This document shows positions 31,591-43,509 of a stretch of DNA of 46,996 nucleotides, piece after piece. How positions within the stretch are numbered: the first letter of the stretch is position 1; each line of letters starts with the position of its first letter. The DNA is from Gnetum montanum (taxonomy: Eukaryota > Streptophyta > Gnetopsida > Gnetales > Gnetaceae): positions 1 through 46,996 of the forward strand of contig MNCI01029567.1 in NCBI GenBank assembly GCA_015680685.1, in the 5' to 3' direction. Position numbers and translations under genes: made by a program. Below the pieces are notes generated by a model. That model had not been told where the DNA came from and did not search any database. It saw only the letters and a list, made by a program, of their open reading frames with translations.

Positions 31591-34244
31591 CTGTCAATTA
31601 CATGTGGGAAAGCATTAGTCACAGTGTCATAAAAAAATGCAATGCAAACAACTTAGAGAGCCTAACACAGTAACTTCAACATACCTATCTCAGGATCAAT
31701 CTACCTTAGGTGATCGATCATGTCATCAACCACCCCTTCCATAAAAGTAAATTTATTGAGGGTCTTAGTCCATGGTCAGAGATGAATCGAAGAAGAAGGG
31801 TTGGGGCATTAATAGTGGTGTCCACTACACAATACAACATTTTAGAAATGATGGAGATGATAAAAATGAAGCTGAGAAAAAAGAATAACATAAACAACAG
31901 TGCAAAGCTCCTACCCAGAAAACACTCATGGGTGATAGTAGGGGGATTTCCCATTGACACATTTTCAAGCAAGTAATCAAACTTACCAGCATCAAATTAC
32001 AGCCCCTCCCCTTCTAGCTAACTCAAAACTGTGATAGTATCCTTAGTAGTCATGTGCCCCTCAAGTATTGAAGCACATTCCACAAAAGGGTCATTGGTAG
32101 CAGGGGCCTCTTCCTCTATGGTAGGAGCCTCTTCTTTTGCAGTCGGGGCCTCTTCATCCTCTTCAACAGGGACCCCTGCTTTAGGGGCCAAAACCTCTTC
32201 TCCTTCCTTTTTTGATAAACACATTCAAAATAAGCAGGATACTCCAACATAAAATGGGTGCCAGACTAATTAGATAGTTAAGCACACTTACCAACTATGC
32301 ATTGTATTTTACAGACCTTGATCTATAACTTTCTTCCCCTCTCTTCATTAGTACGGAGAGGTTCTTCTATGGGATGAGACTTTTTGCGTTGTAGCCTAGT
32401 TTTGATAGTTTTTGCAATGAGGCATTCCCCCCTTAGCACATTGCCTATGTTAATAGGAGGTGCCTCTCCAATGTTGTCTAGGGCATGAAAGGTATGCCCC
32501 ACCTGATCCCTCATTATTATCAAAAGTGATTTCCCAATAGCTTCTAGGGGATCTTGGGATTGGGTGGTATGGAAAACTTGGAAAATCCATGGCTTGGATA
32601 TCTGGGTGTGATTTTGTTGCACCGAGGAGCCATTCTTGCAAAGCACCAAGAATTATGCAAAGCATCATAGGCAAACTATGAAGAAGGCATAATGGACATT
32701 GAAACAGGAATCAAGCTTCTCACGAAGCTTAACCATTTCAGCACGCAAGCCTTCCAAGAGGTACTTCACCCAATTGTAGTGGCTCCCTTCTTCCATAATG
32801 TCCTGCATGATCTAGGCCTACTCTACTCTAAGGATTTTTCCTTGGAAGATTAGCTTAGGGAAGTCATGGGCATGGAAGATAGGGTAAACTATTTAGGCCA
32901 ATGCTAGCTTGACCTTGTGGATGTAAATCCCCTTTTGGTCCTTGTTGGTGTCCAACCATTCTTCTATGTCCCCCCTAATGGTTGACATCCTTGCTATTAT
33001 TTTCCCCCATAGGGAGGCCATCAAAGGGGACATCGAAAAGGTTTGTAAAAATTTTTTCATTTATCTCAAACACCACCCACACATTGTGAACTCATGTGTG
33101 GAAGCAATCAGCCTTTTCAGAAAAGGAGTCAACCAGGGGAAGAGCATTTCGATAGCTGGGACACTTGAATTTATAGCTAAGAACAAATCCATGAGCCCAG
33201 CTTCCTAAACATTGTGAACCAAGGTGGTTGGGGACCCATTGCAAAGCCAACGCTGAGTCTCATCCACCTCCCCGTACTTGAAGAAAAGGTTGGTCTCATC
33301 ACATCCAGAGGTGATCACTATAACCTCTTGGGATGAGCTGGCTACTACAATAGTTAGCAAAAAAAAAGTTTGCAAAGGAAAAAGCAAATCATAACTTGAT
33401 CACATACAAACAAATGCATGGTTTAACATACTAGGTTTAAATGGCATAGGAAATGGTAAAATTTCCACCAGAACATCTTCTACGGTAAGCGTTCGACGAG
33501 ATGTCCATTCACTCTCTAGCTAGCCAACTTCTTCACATTTCCCATAGAACTTATAATACTTAGTTGGATAAGTTTTGAAATCAAGCCCAAGTTATTCTAT
33601 AGCACTGGCACACATGTTCCCGATGGAGAATAACTCTTGCAAAGCTGTTTGGACCAATGCCAATGTATTCATGTTATCATAAAGACCATCCTTGTCAATA
33701 TAAAACCTGGCAACACATAAAATATAGTAAGCATTTTGACTAGTGCAAGGCAAATGATACAACATGTTTAAAATGCCTTCATAGGACTCACCCACTAGCA
33801 TAATAAAAAATTCTAGGTGGGTTCTGGAAGCAAGTGCCCATGTGATGGGCAACATACAATGTGTTGTATAGATAGTAGCATTTGAATTTGTGCATGTCCC
33901 AGATCCAACTTAAGCATTTCAAGCCTCTTGGGCATTGGTTAGAGCCTTCTACCCCTTCACCGTCGATCGACCCATCAGCCATGAACTTCAAAATGCCTCA
34001 GTTTACCCTGAGAAACAATGTTTTAGTAAGTACAACAACTGTTTTGACTGATAAGTGTTACCACACGATCACACTAAAATGGTGAAGGAGGAACTCTAGG
34101 AAGTCCTATGCACCCTTCCAAAACTAGACTCCCTAGTGTCCTACCTATGCATGGGTAGGGGGGACATTGTCCATGGGTTTACTAAGCTAGCATAGGACTC
34201 CTACTAGCTCAAGGATGATCAAGACAATTTTTAGCATGACCTTG

Positions 34245-35195
34245 TGCAATACAACAAGAAAGCATTAGTGCAACATTCAAGTGAGGATTACCAAATAGCA
34301 TAGTGTAACCCTTGTTGTATAGTTTTTCCCTTAGGTGTGAAATAATAAGTCCTGAGTAAAACAAAATTAAACATTGCATGAAACATAGCAAAGTCTCATG
34401 CATAGCATAGCATAGTAGGCGTACCCTATATAGCGTAGCATAATAGTTACACTTTGCATAAGGGTGACAGTTGCAGTAAGCGCAACGTAGAGGGATGTCC
34501 ACACCCCATGTAAGCATAGCAAAGTGGTAAGCATCGTAAAAACATTAACAAGCATAGCAAAGTAATAATATCAATAGTGTAGTAGCATAGTAGGTCTATT
34601 GACATAGTTGCATAGCGGGCTTGTCAACGTAGCTTCATGGAAACCATGACAACTAGGGCAGCATAGCATAACAGGAACCAAAACCGTAACATAGTAATAG
34701 TTACAATGTCAAAAAGACATGGCCTAGGAAAAATATACATAACGTTCCCATTGTCCCAACCCTACCCCATTGCATGAAACATAGCCAGGTAAAATACAAA
34801 TACAATAAACTCCCCCTTTGCTCATGCTACACTATGCTGGGCATGTTCTACGTTGCCCCGAAATATCACAAACAAAAAATCCCATCTAAGGGTGGTATGC
34901 TATACTAAGCATGTGCTATGCCACCCAAAACTACCCAAACCCCTATGATAATGTAGTGACCATTCCTAACAATGGTAGCTAGGGTGGTGTTGTGCATAGC
35001 CATAGCATAGCAATTACCATGGCCATTGCAGCCAGAGTGGTGACAGCCACGTCTTAGCAGCCAAAATGATAATAAAAGAAATAACAACAGTCACAACATA
35101 GCCACAATGATGACCAAAATAACCAAAATAGTGATGGCAATATCAATCTAACTTGATAAACCACACAAAGTAAATGATGGTAGTATAACACTTAC
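34245..35195 (-). other. First intron region of antisense gene D
   Basis: Starts with GTAAGT at 35195. It is unusually long beside the other introns and rich in CATAGCATAG / TAGCGTAGCATA motifs (34380-34680), the same kind of word that fills the LTRs. The acceptor joining it to exon 2 is not clear, and a further small exon may lie inside. No other gene seen. Confidence 0.5.
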
Positions 35196-35314
35196 CAAGT
35201 GGTTGGACCCTTAGGCTTTTCCTCAATGCATGCCTTGGAGAGGTGTCCCAGGTTGTGCTTCACTTCATCCACCTTGGCAAGCCCTTGATGCCTGCATTCA
35301 CTTTTGCACATCAT
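35196..35314 (-). other. Antisense gene D, exon 1
   Basis: ATGATG at 35314 opens 39 codons plus two bases without a stop, ending PTTW with TG|GTAAGT at 35195. Same length and donor phase as exon 1 of A. Composition: charged, with LAKVDEVKHNLGHLSKA predicted helical. Confidence 0.72.
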
Positions 35315-35445
35315 TGCTTTGCTCACAAATTAGTTGTATCAATTGCTACACTATGCCTATTACACTCTCTTTAAGTTCAATCATGCTACGCTTTGGGTGT
35401 TGGCTCTGACAATGAAAATAACAAGTTTACCAAGGGGCAATCCCC

Positions 35446-35453
35446 TATTTATA
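35446..35453 (-). promoter_or_regulatory. TATA box for antisense gene D
   Basis: Minus strand TATAAATA in GGCTATAAATAGGGG, 139 nt upstream of the exon 1 ATG. Similar spacing to the TATA-like box of A (136 nt). It is as good as the LTR TATA boxes. Confidence 0.6.
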
Positions 35454-35632
35454 GCCAATGTGGGAAAAAAATTTGTCACTTTCGTGTCCCAAATAATGTG
35501 GAACACCCCTGCAGCATAGCACTACTGTAGCGTAGCATGTCCCCACTGCAGCGTAGCACTCGGCTGTAACACAGTAAGCAAGTCCACCAAATTTTTAACT
35601 TCATCTTTACAAATTTTGCATAGACACGATCC

Positions 35633-35995
35633 ACCAAGACCTTAAACTAGCAATTTTAACTTACATTATTGCATAGTAACTATCCGCCAAGACCTTAAAC
35701 TAGAAATTTTAACTTATAGTGTAACCTAGTGATGGCCTGCCATGAGCTTAAATTAGCAATTTTAGCATTCATTTTACATTTTAGACCTAGTTAATGATTC
35801 GCTATGACCTTAAACTAGCAACCTTAACTTTAATTTACATTATTATATTGTTATGGTCTGCTTCGACCTAAAGCTGGAAACTCTAACATTTCCTTTACAT
35901 TTTAAACCTATTGATGATCAGCTATGACCTAAAATTGGCAATATTAAAATGTGATTTTGCATTGTTGTAGTCCACTAAGACCTTAAACTGGAAAT
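35633..35995 (+). repeat. Array 2 of element D (7 units)
   Basis: Seven units spaced about 40-65 bp, for example ATCCACCAAGACCTTAAACT and GTCCACTAAGACCTTAAACT, most followed by AGCAATTTTAAC-like spacers. Lies between the antisense promoter and RT. Confidence 0.85.
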
Positions 35996-36099
35996 TATGT
36001 TGCATTTCATGATCACCTTGTCTACATTTTATTGCATGTTACTTTATTAAATAGGCACCACTAGACATTTTCTTGTTTGATGATCTTATAAGAGTTCTC

Positions 36100-37370
36100 T
36101 AAAAATGGCTATACAGGGTGATCTCCACATGTCCCTTATCCTGATAGGACCTTATGGTAGGCTTACAAGACACTTAAGCTTAGAATCAATAGACTTGGAA
36201 TCATCCACTCATGACACTGTAGCATCCTTGGAGACATCTCTAGACTAGCCAAAATATCTAGTCCAGGCCTTAGACCTAGAGGCCAAGGATGTGATTGAGG
36301 ACCCTCTTATTGAAACCCTAGTAACCACATCTAGAGGTGAGGTGAAAACATTAAAAGTTAGTTCCCTACTAGAGCCACAAGTGCAACAAAGCATTTCAAA
36401 AGTCCTTAATGACAATGTCAAAGTGTTTGTGTGGTCATACGAAGACATGTTGGGCCTGGACCTACAACTCATACAACACAACATTATCTTAGACCCATGT
36501 CAAAGTGGTTAAACAAAAAGCATGCAAAGTTAAACCAAAAATTGCCTTAGCTGTACACAATGAAATCACCAAACTCTATCAAGATGGTTTCATTTGGGCC
36601 ATCGATTACTTAGATTGGATCTCAAACATTGTAGTTGCACTTAAGAAAATCATGAGTATATAAATTTATATAGACTTCCAAGATATAAATAGGATGACAA
36701 TTAAGGATAACTTCTCGCTACCTAGTATCGATCAACTTATCAATACTACAACTATTCATGCCTTATTATCCTTCATGGATGGGTTTTCAAGCTATAATCA
36801 AATCCACATCAACTTAGAGCACCAGTTGGCAACTACTTTTATGACCTCTTGGGGGACTTTTTGCTATACAATGATGCCCTTTAGGCTAAAAATTGTTGGA
36901 GCAACATATCAATAAGCAATGACATACATCTTCAACGATTACCTCTTAGAAAGGCTGAACGACTACATTGATGACATAGCAGTTAAGTCTAAGGAAGCTA
37001 CTGATCATCCCAATGATCTAAATGTAGTTCTCCAATGTTTTCATAGGCACAACCTATGCCTCAACCCTAGGAAATTTATTTTTAGGGTTAAGATAAAACG
37101 CATGTTAGGTTTTGTAGTGTTGGAAGTAGGGATATGAATGGATTCTAATAAGGTGAGGGCCATTGTCAACCTAGAACCGCCTACAAATCTTAAAGAGTTG
37201 CATGGGTTGTAAGGTATCAGAAGGTTTATTGTGAGGTTGATAGACAAACTACACCCCATGTAACACCTACTCAAAAAGGGGATCAACTTCGAGCAGAAAG
37301 ATCAATGTCAACAAGCCTTTGATAACCTAAAGAAAGAGCTTTTGCACCTTCCCACTATTTACCCTCTATA
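36100..37370 (+). pseudogene. Element D reverse transcriptase, decayed
   Basis: N-terminal extension with VFVWSYEDMLGL, a frameshift near 36510, then IYIDFQDIN, NFSLPSIDQLI, FMDGFSSYNQI, WGTFCYTMMPFRLK and the catalytic YIDD followed by IA (near 36968). Thumb/connection with MLGFVV and a degraded LHGL. Stops include TAA for Gln in ATYQxAMT. Preceded by CTATACAG, a possible acceptor. Confidence 0.86.
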
Positions 37371-37740
37371 GAGGGATAAGCCTCTCTACATCTAACTTGC
37401 CACCTTGCACACATCCATTGCCACACTACTATGTCAGAAAAGAGATGATGGGTCTAAAATCCCAGTATACTACTTGAGCCATGCATTGATAGCATATGAA
37501 GCAATGTACAATGAGGTAGAGAAAAATTGTCTTGCCTTAGTATTCGCACTTGAAAAGTGGAGGTACTACTTGTTTCTTAGTAAAGTTAACATCATATGCA
37601 AAAGCAACATACTTCAGGCTATCATAACTAAGTTGTACGAGAGTAGTAGAATAGCCTCATGGAAAGCCATAATGGTGGAATTCAATTTACATTATGTGGC
37701 ACAATCATCAATAAAGGGTCAAGTAGTAGCCACGTAGCTT
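37371..37740 (+). pseudogene. Element D first RNase H, degenerate
   Basis: LATLHTSIATLLCQ stands where an active RNase H has VDASD; then VYYLSHALIAYEAMYNEV, CLALVFALEKWRYYL and ASWKAIMVEFNLHYV. Ends near a TAG at 37736-37738. Fold kept, first catalytic Asp absent, as in A. Confidence 0.78.
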
Positions 37741-37829
37741 ACCACTTCACCTGTTGATGATCAGGCAGTAATAGAACCCAAATTCCTAGATGACCATATC
37801 AATAGCATAAGTCCTATGCCAACAGATTT

Positions 37830-38230
37830 TGAGGCTAGTTTACATTTTGATGGTGCTTCAACCACACAAGGTGGTAGTGCTCCTACTATTCTTACATTTC
37901 CCTCCAAGGAAATTTTACCCTTCACATATCGTTTTACATTCCTTTGCACAAGTAACATAGCTAAGTATGAAGGACTCTTAGGGGCATTCTAGCAGCTCAA
38001 GACTTGAGAATCCAACATTTGACAATCTAGGGCAACTCGCAACTGGTTATCAACTAGATCACTGAAATTTATACTTGTAAGGCTTTGCATTTGCAACCTT
38101 ATTGCGATCTAGCCAAGAGTCTACTAAAGTAGTTCACAATGTTAGACATTCAATATGTGCCTCATAATGAGAACACTGTGACAGATATGCTAGCCACGTT
38201 AGCATTAAATGTGCCATCACACCTATTTGG
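37830..38230 (+). pseudogene. Element D second (archaeal-type) RNase H
   Basis: LHFDGASTTQGG (first Asp), SNIAKYEGLLG where A has VAEYEE, so the catalytic Glu is Lys here, then a frameshift and, near 38170, ENTVTDMLATL for ENAVADAL. A G-to-A change explains the Lys. Confidence 0.78.
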
Positions 38231-38329
38231 TACCTTGCCTACTTCAATAATAGAATGCACAAATCCTATTACTTAGGTGGCACACATTACATCTGTAAGT
38301 GCAACAAATACCCAAGAGTAGTACACCAA

Positions 38330-39552
38330 CATTAAAGCTTACCTTCAACATGGAGAACCCCCACATGACTTGACGTTCGCTCAAAAGGACCAGAAATGAG
38401 CCCAACAATATGTCGTAATAGGAGATAACATTTTATGCAAATGCTCCTTTGATGGGATACTGCTAGCCTATGTTAGTGGGGAACAAGTACAAAAGATTCT
38501 TAACGAAGCCCATGTGGGACTATGTGGGGGACACAGCCCCTAGGGCTATGGCAACAAAAATCAAATGCTTAGGTTACTATTGGCCTTGTATAGAACGTGA
38601 TTGCCTTACCAAAGTTAGGACGTGTGATGTATGTCAATTCGATGTAATCCTTATACATGTGTCGCCTACTGAATTACATCCTACAAAGATCACATGGCCT
38701 TTCCAATGTTGGGGACTAAATATCATAGGACCCATCACACCTAAGTCTTATGTAGGACATAGATTCCTTAACACCACAATCAAATACTTCACAAAGTGGG
38801 TAGAGGCTATTCCCCTAAGAAAGACCACATCTCAACAGGTTTGCCACTTTATCCTAGACAACATAGTAATAAGGTTTGGTCTTCCCATGACTATTGTGAT
38901 GGACAACGGGCCACAATTTAGTAGCATGGAAACCAAAACCTTTTACGAAAACATTTGCATCAAACACTCTTTTTCATCATTGTACTACCCATAGGCCAAA
39001 GGTTAGGTAGAGGCAACCAACAAGGTCATCATCAACCTTCTCAAAAATATGCTTAGTAGTAGTAAGAGGTGATGGCATCAGAAAATCCTCTATGTGTTGT
39101 GGGCTTACCGTATGACATGCGAAAATGCTATAGGTAAGACTCCATATAGTCTCGTTTACAGATCTGAAGCAGTGTTACCTCTTGAATTGTAGGTTCCATC
39201 ACTTCAGATGATCCTATCAAACATTGTAGATGAGGCTCAAAAAAATGAGTCAAAGATCATTGATCTTGACTCCATTGAGGAGGAGAATGCCCAAACACTT
39301 GGTTGCATCAAATGGTACTAGGATAAATAGTGGCAAAAGCACCACTGCAACTTACATCAATGACCAATTAAAAAGGGGGACCTAGTTCTCAAGGCCGTTC
39401 GTAAGCCTGTAAGAAAATTCTCAACTAACTGGGAAGGCCCTTTCATTGTTATGAAAGCCTATGAGAACAGTGCATTCAAATTGGCCAATATGGATGGCAA
39501 AGAGTTCGCAAATCCCATTAATCACTTGTACCTCAATCCATACTATGTTTGA
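38330..39552 (+). pseudogene. Element D integrase, decayed
   Basis: HHCC part with AHVGLCGGH, a frameshift near 38545, and CDVCQ. Core WGLNIIGP, where the first catalytic Asp is Asn (a G-to-A change), YFTKWVEAIPL, RFGLPMTIVMDNGPQF, and VEATNK with the Glu. C-terminal domain KGDLVLK and NWEGPFIV, ending NPYYV-stop at 39552. About nine stops. Confidence 0.86.
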
Positions 39553-39589
39553 TGCAAAGAATTAAAGCAGATACAAAGTAAGGTAACCA

Positions 39590-39875
39590 CAGATGTCTAC
39601 TACAACATAAAATTGGCACAGATAGTCTGCTATGATAATAAACTAGCACAACTCATCCGCTATGATGTTAAACTAGCACAGAATTTCCTTAGGCTATGAC
39701 ATAAAATTGGCATCCATAGCATGGTATACTATGATCTTAAACTAGCCATCCATTATCTGCTATGATGATAAACTAGCACAGTGATCTACTGGGACCTTAA
39801 ACCATCACATCGGTTTTCTAGGACCATAAACTAGCACATCTAGCCATCTACCAAGATCTTAAACTAGGTTCACAG
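39590..39875 (+). repeat. Array 3 of element D (about 9 units)
   Basis: Units such as CTGCTATGATAATAAACTAG and CTACTGGGACCTTAAACC, spaced about 28-35 bp, 40 bp behind the integrase stop. Same switch from TATGAT-type to GGGACC-type units as in A and Z. Confidence 0.85.
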
Positions 39876-41252
39876 TGCAACACCTCCCAGCTCACATCCA
39901 CGACCCTACGAACAAGCGAGCATGCACACTTCCAAACTTATTGGACAACACGGGATGGAACGTTGTAATTCTAGAATGTAGTTCATGTTGCTAACAAAAA
40001 ATCCTCTGGAACACATGTAGCATCACCACCCTTGGCATCTTGTTGATCTTCTAGAGATTTCATTTGACATCTTGCTGACCTTTTGGAGCTACTACTATGA
40101 CAACCAGTCATCTTGGTAGTAGCTCCTGCTATTAGCACCTACTGCTAGAGTCCCAGTACTATTGTGGCCTAGCCATAAGGTTGCCATCATCCAACCCTTT
40201 CTGTCATCCAAGCCCAAAAGATGTTCAACTATTAGGCTTCTTGCCATGTAGCTAGACTGCATGATATTTGCCTTGGGTGAGGAATCATACGCGCCTGCAT
40301 CACCACTACTCCTAGCCTCTTCAGTGCTAACCTTTCCAGTCTATCGCTATTCAAACTAGTGCTAGTCTTCCTACTTTGGGCATCGTGCATGTCAGACAGA
40401 ACACTTGCCACTCTAGCAATGTGCAAAGAAAACAATACTTTTCCCTCACTTCACTCGATGGCTGTTTTTTTCTAGTTTTCTCACTATTGTGTTTGTAGGA
40501 TACAAGCCAAGATGGCATCATTCAGAGATGCACTTTTCCATGAGAGAAAGATACTACACTGCTCCGAAGCACTCACTCCAATTTCCTTCGCTCCTTGAGA
40601 GTGCATGCCCTACTCTCCCTTTTAGCCAACTTAATCCTCCATTCCCTATACCCACAATTTTCTGTATCCTCTTCACAAGTTTTCTTGATGTAGATGAAGC
40701 CCTTTCATGTGCCCAAGCACCAAATTCATGATGGGCGTAATGCAAATTGCCCCATGGGAAGCATCTACAGGCAGGTCAAAGCCCCACATGGATGTAACAT
40801 AACTCATCTTGGGGAGGAAACACCTATCCCGCAACAACAATAAGGTTGTTTGCAAGTGAACATGGTTGTACAACAAAGGGAAATCACAAAAATTCAAAAG
40901 AGGAGAAAAGATCAATGAAAAAAAAGACAAGTGCCTAAATCAAATGTCACAAAAATTGCTATACAATCGCTTCAACCATCAATCGACCATCTCTAAGCAC
41001 TTCGATGAGAGGTCAAAGGCCAACAAAGAAAGGCACCCATGCATGCTAACTCCCTCATAAGAACTCTAACAAGGGATCATGCTATGGAAATAGTTTTGCA
41101 AAATTTCACATGTTACATTCATCCCTTCCCCAAACCTATTTTCTCAAATCTATCCCTTGCCCTTTATCCTACATCGCCCTCTAGGCACTCTCAAACATAA
41201 CAAAGTGTCATTTGAGTAGGCATTGAAGAGTGATGTTGGTGTTTTGTTCTTC
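39876..41252 (+). other. Element D 3' region
   Basis: No conserved protein. A pyrimidine-rich GTGTTTGTAG ending at 40498 precedes GATACAAG and sits where Z and A have TTGCAG|GTTACTTG. The rest is weakly similar to A and Z. Confidence 0.5.
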
Positions 41253-41331
41253 ATGGTATTTCATATTATTTTTCGATGTCTCTCAGGTAGGTCCTCCAGA
41301 TGGCAACAAGGAGGGGCCATTGAAACACCAT
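41253..41331 (+). promoter_or_regulatory. Polypurine tract inside a stem-loop (D)
   Basis: Outer stem ATGGTATTTCA (41253-41263) with TGAAACACCAT (41321-41331), 10 of 11. The inner stem has decayed. Purine tract GGAGGGGCC (41310-41318) next to the LTR start at 41321. The outer arm extends with bases that differ from A and Z on both sides. Confidence 0.65.
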
Positions 41332-43504
41332 AAATTTTAGGACTCTCATGATTTAGCAGTCCTAAAATTTGTACAAGGATCCCTGCAAGCATGATGTCAT
41401 GATGGACCATGTAGACGACATGGCACCCTGGAAGTTCTAACACCTAAAAAGCTACGTTTGAGCCTACCTACCACCCTCTACAGCATAGTCAACATGGCAC
41501 CCAACCACAAGGCCAATTTGCATGAAAAAGGAAATGGGGGTAGAACATATAGTCTAGCAAATCTTTTATCACTCGGGCTGATAGGCTTGCTACACCCTCT
41601 AGCTTACCTAGCTTGACACTTGACCCGACTAACAATTTACCCAGGGATCATGCTAGGAGTTGCCAAAAGTGTTCAAGATGAGTGAAATAGTTTAACAAGT
41701 TTTCCAACTATAGGAACCTGCTACGCTGCACAGCGTAGCAGGCCTTGAAGAGACTAAACAAGCACCAAAGATGCAGTTGCCAATAACTTGGCCCCTAGGG
41801 TACCTACTCTATCTCATCCTTGAAGCATGAACAACATGATGCAGCAAAAATGTGAAAAAGTTTTACAAAATTCTTCTTCATTTGAGTGCTATGCTACACA
41901 ACGTAGCACAGTGTAGCTGGGTTCTTCCATGGCAATGCTTCTACATAGAATGATTTTGGCAAAGTGAACATATTTTCCCATGCATTAACCATCAAGAATG
42001 CTTGTTTTTCCATCACGCCAATACATGATTATCATTCTATGATGAAATTTTTGTAAAGTAAATTAGAATTTGAGCCAAACTGGGTGCTACGTTGTGCTAT
42101 GCTACACAGCGTAGCATAACATAGTAAGGATAGAATGCACAAAGGTCTTCTCCCAAGTGGTCTCTAGCAAAGGGATTACACTTGGCCACATTCAAACCTT
42201 CTAGGGCACTTATCCCACTTTTCCCTTAGGTTCCAAGAAAAATTTCTTGATAAAGCATTGTAAATCAAGCAAGGATGCATGTTGCACTGGCTGCTATGCT
42301 GTGCTACACTTTGTAGCATAGTACAACGTAGTAGGGACACAAAGCATAAAAGTTTCCCAAGGATGAACCTTCCAGTATGAAAGATAGAGTTGCAATTTCT
42401 TGCCTAGCCAATCTTTAGACAAGTATTTTCAACTTCTAGGCAAGATTTCTTTCAAGACTAGCAGCTACACTACACTACACTACACAGTGTAGCACAATGT
42501 AGCACATAGGTGTCTATGCTACACCGATACACTGGGTAGCGTAAATAGCATAACCCTCGCATGAAGGCATCAGGACATCTTCAGTTAGCTCCAAAACTTA
42601 TTGGCAATGGTCACTCTCAAAAATAGATAGAATCAACAAGCTTGCTTTGTTTTTCATCCTCTTGATTATCCCCAAAGTTATCCCTATGCTTGAACCTGCT
42701 CACAAGAGTAGGGAATATGTATTCCTGGACCATAGGCTCCACTTTGCATTCATTGTTGTCATTCTTTATAACAAACATGGAAGTTCACTAGACTTTGGCA
42801 CATGCAACTTGAGCGGTATGGTCACAGCGTAATAGGTTTCACATTTAGCATCACACAACAACATGGTACAGTCATGTTTGCACTTCATGTGGGACCCAAA
42901 ACACATGGCATCCAAACCACATTTCTCTCTCACTTCTAGCTCTATAAATACCCTAGCAAACAACATTCAAAGGGTTGGCTTTCTACACTTTTTGGCATTT
43001 TGGCTTTCTTGTGATTGGCATCTTGGCATTTGGCTTTTTGGCGATTGGCTTTGGTAAGGAGATTCGCAAGCAGAGGGTTCCTATTAGCAAGCTATTGATA
43101 GTAGTCCAAGGAGCTATGACCATACCACTTTGTTGTAAGCTATGCCTGTCCACACAGCACCTTAGTTGTACACCTTTCAGCTAGACAGAGATCAAATCCC
43201 TCGATCTTAGGGTAGTGTACTTTCTCACCCATGCTTATTTTATTTTTTTTTCTATTATCATGTTTTACATTATTTTCTATTAGTTTACATTTGTCATTCC
43301 TTGCTTAAGTTACACCTAACATCCTTAAAACAAACGTTTACAAAAGGCTATTATACATCGGTTAAGTCCCTGTCTGATCAACCAAATCATTTAGGGAACC
43401 ACATTTTCCTTTTTCTCTAGCTTGACCCTCACATGGATCCAGGGTTAGGCTGTATGCCCAATGAGCTCTTAATGTTCCAACCATTGATGTTTTTGGTTGC
43501 TACA
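41321..43504 (+). mobile_element. Element D 3' LTR
   Basis: 2184 bp, TGAAACACC... to ...GGTTGCTACA. TATA box at 42943-42950. Contains at least five blocks of paired GCTACG/CGTAGC words (41717, 41890, 42090, 42300, 42470). Ends where the intron of C's antisense gene resumes. Confidence 0.85.
41717..41742. repeat. Perfect 12-bp palindrome in D 3' LTR
   Basis: CCTGCTACGCTG, two bases, CAGCGTAGCAGG. The cleanest of the GCTACGC inverted repeats of these LTRs; the 5' LTR has a disturbed version near 24008. Confidence 0.9.
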
Positions 43505-43509
43505 ACATC
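43505..43509 (+). repeat. Target-site duplication of D, right
   Basis: ACATC after the final TACA of the LTR, paired with GCATC at 23606-23610. Confidence 0.75.

Larger units (their letters stand above)
30622..35314 (-). pseudogene. Antisense multi-exon gene, copy D
   Basis: Minus-strand gene between protease and RT. Exons in reading order: 35314-35196 (119 nt), about 34240-33792, 33706-33432 (275 nt), 33344-32292 (1053 nt, 351 codons), an acidic exon about 32225-31990 (repeated EEAPT/EEEAP), an exon with KFTFMEGVVDDMIDHL ending 31685, a coiled-coil exon 31590-30770 (821 nt), and a last exon about 30683-30622. Introns 33791-33707, 33431-33345, 31684-31591 and 30769-30684 are GT-AG and 85-94 nt. 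Product roughly 1000 residues, unknown function, no visible catalytic motif. A few stops (for example before KNQDW) disable it. It could be an accessory protein of the element or a captured host gene. Confidence 0.78.
23611..43504 (+). mobile_element. Element D, complete Tat-type Ty3/gypsy
   Basis: 19,894 bp with both LTRs (23611-25625 and 41321-43504) and flanking GCATC/ACATC. Same module order as A. Antisense exons of C lie on either side, so D is younger than C. By eye the two LTRs agree at roughly four of five positions outside large indels, so the insertion is old. Confidence 0.85.

Noticed and set aside
33592-33855. Separate minus-strand gene at D 33855-33592
   Set aside because: It spans the 85-nt intron 33791-33707 in a wrong frame upstream; only FYIDKDGL and later residues belong to exon 3.
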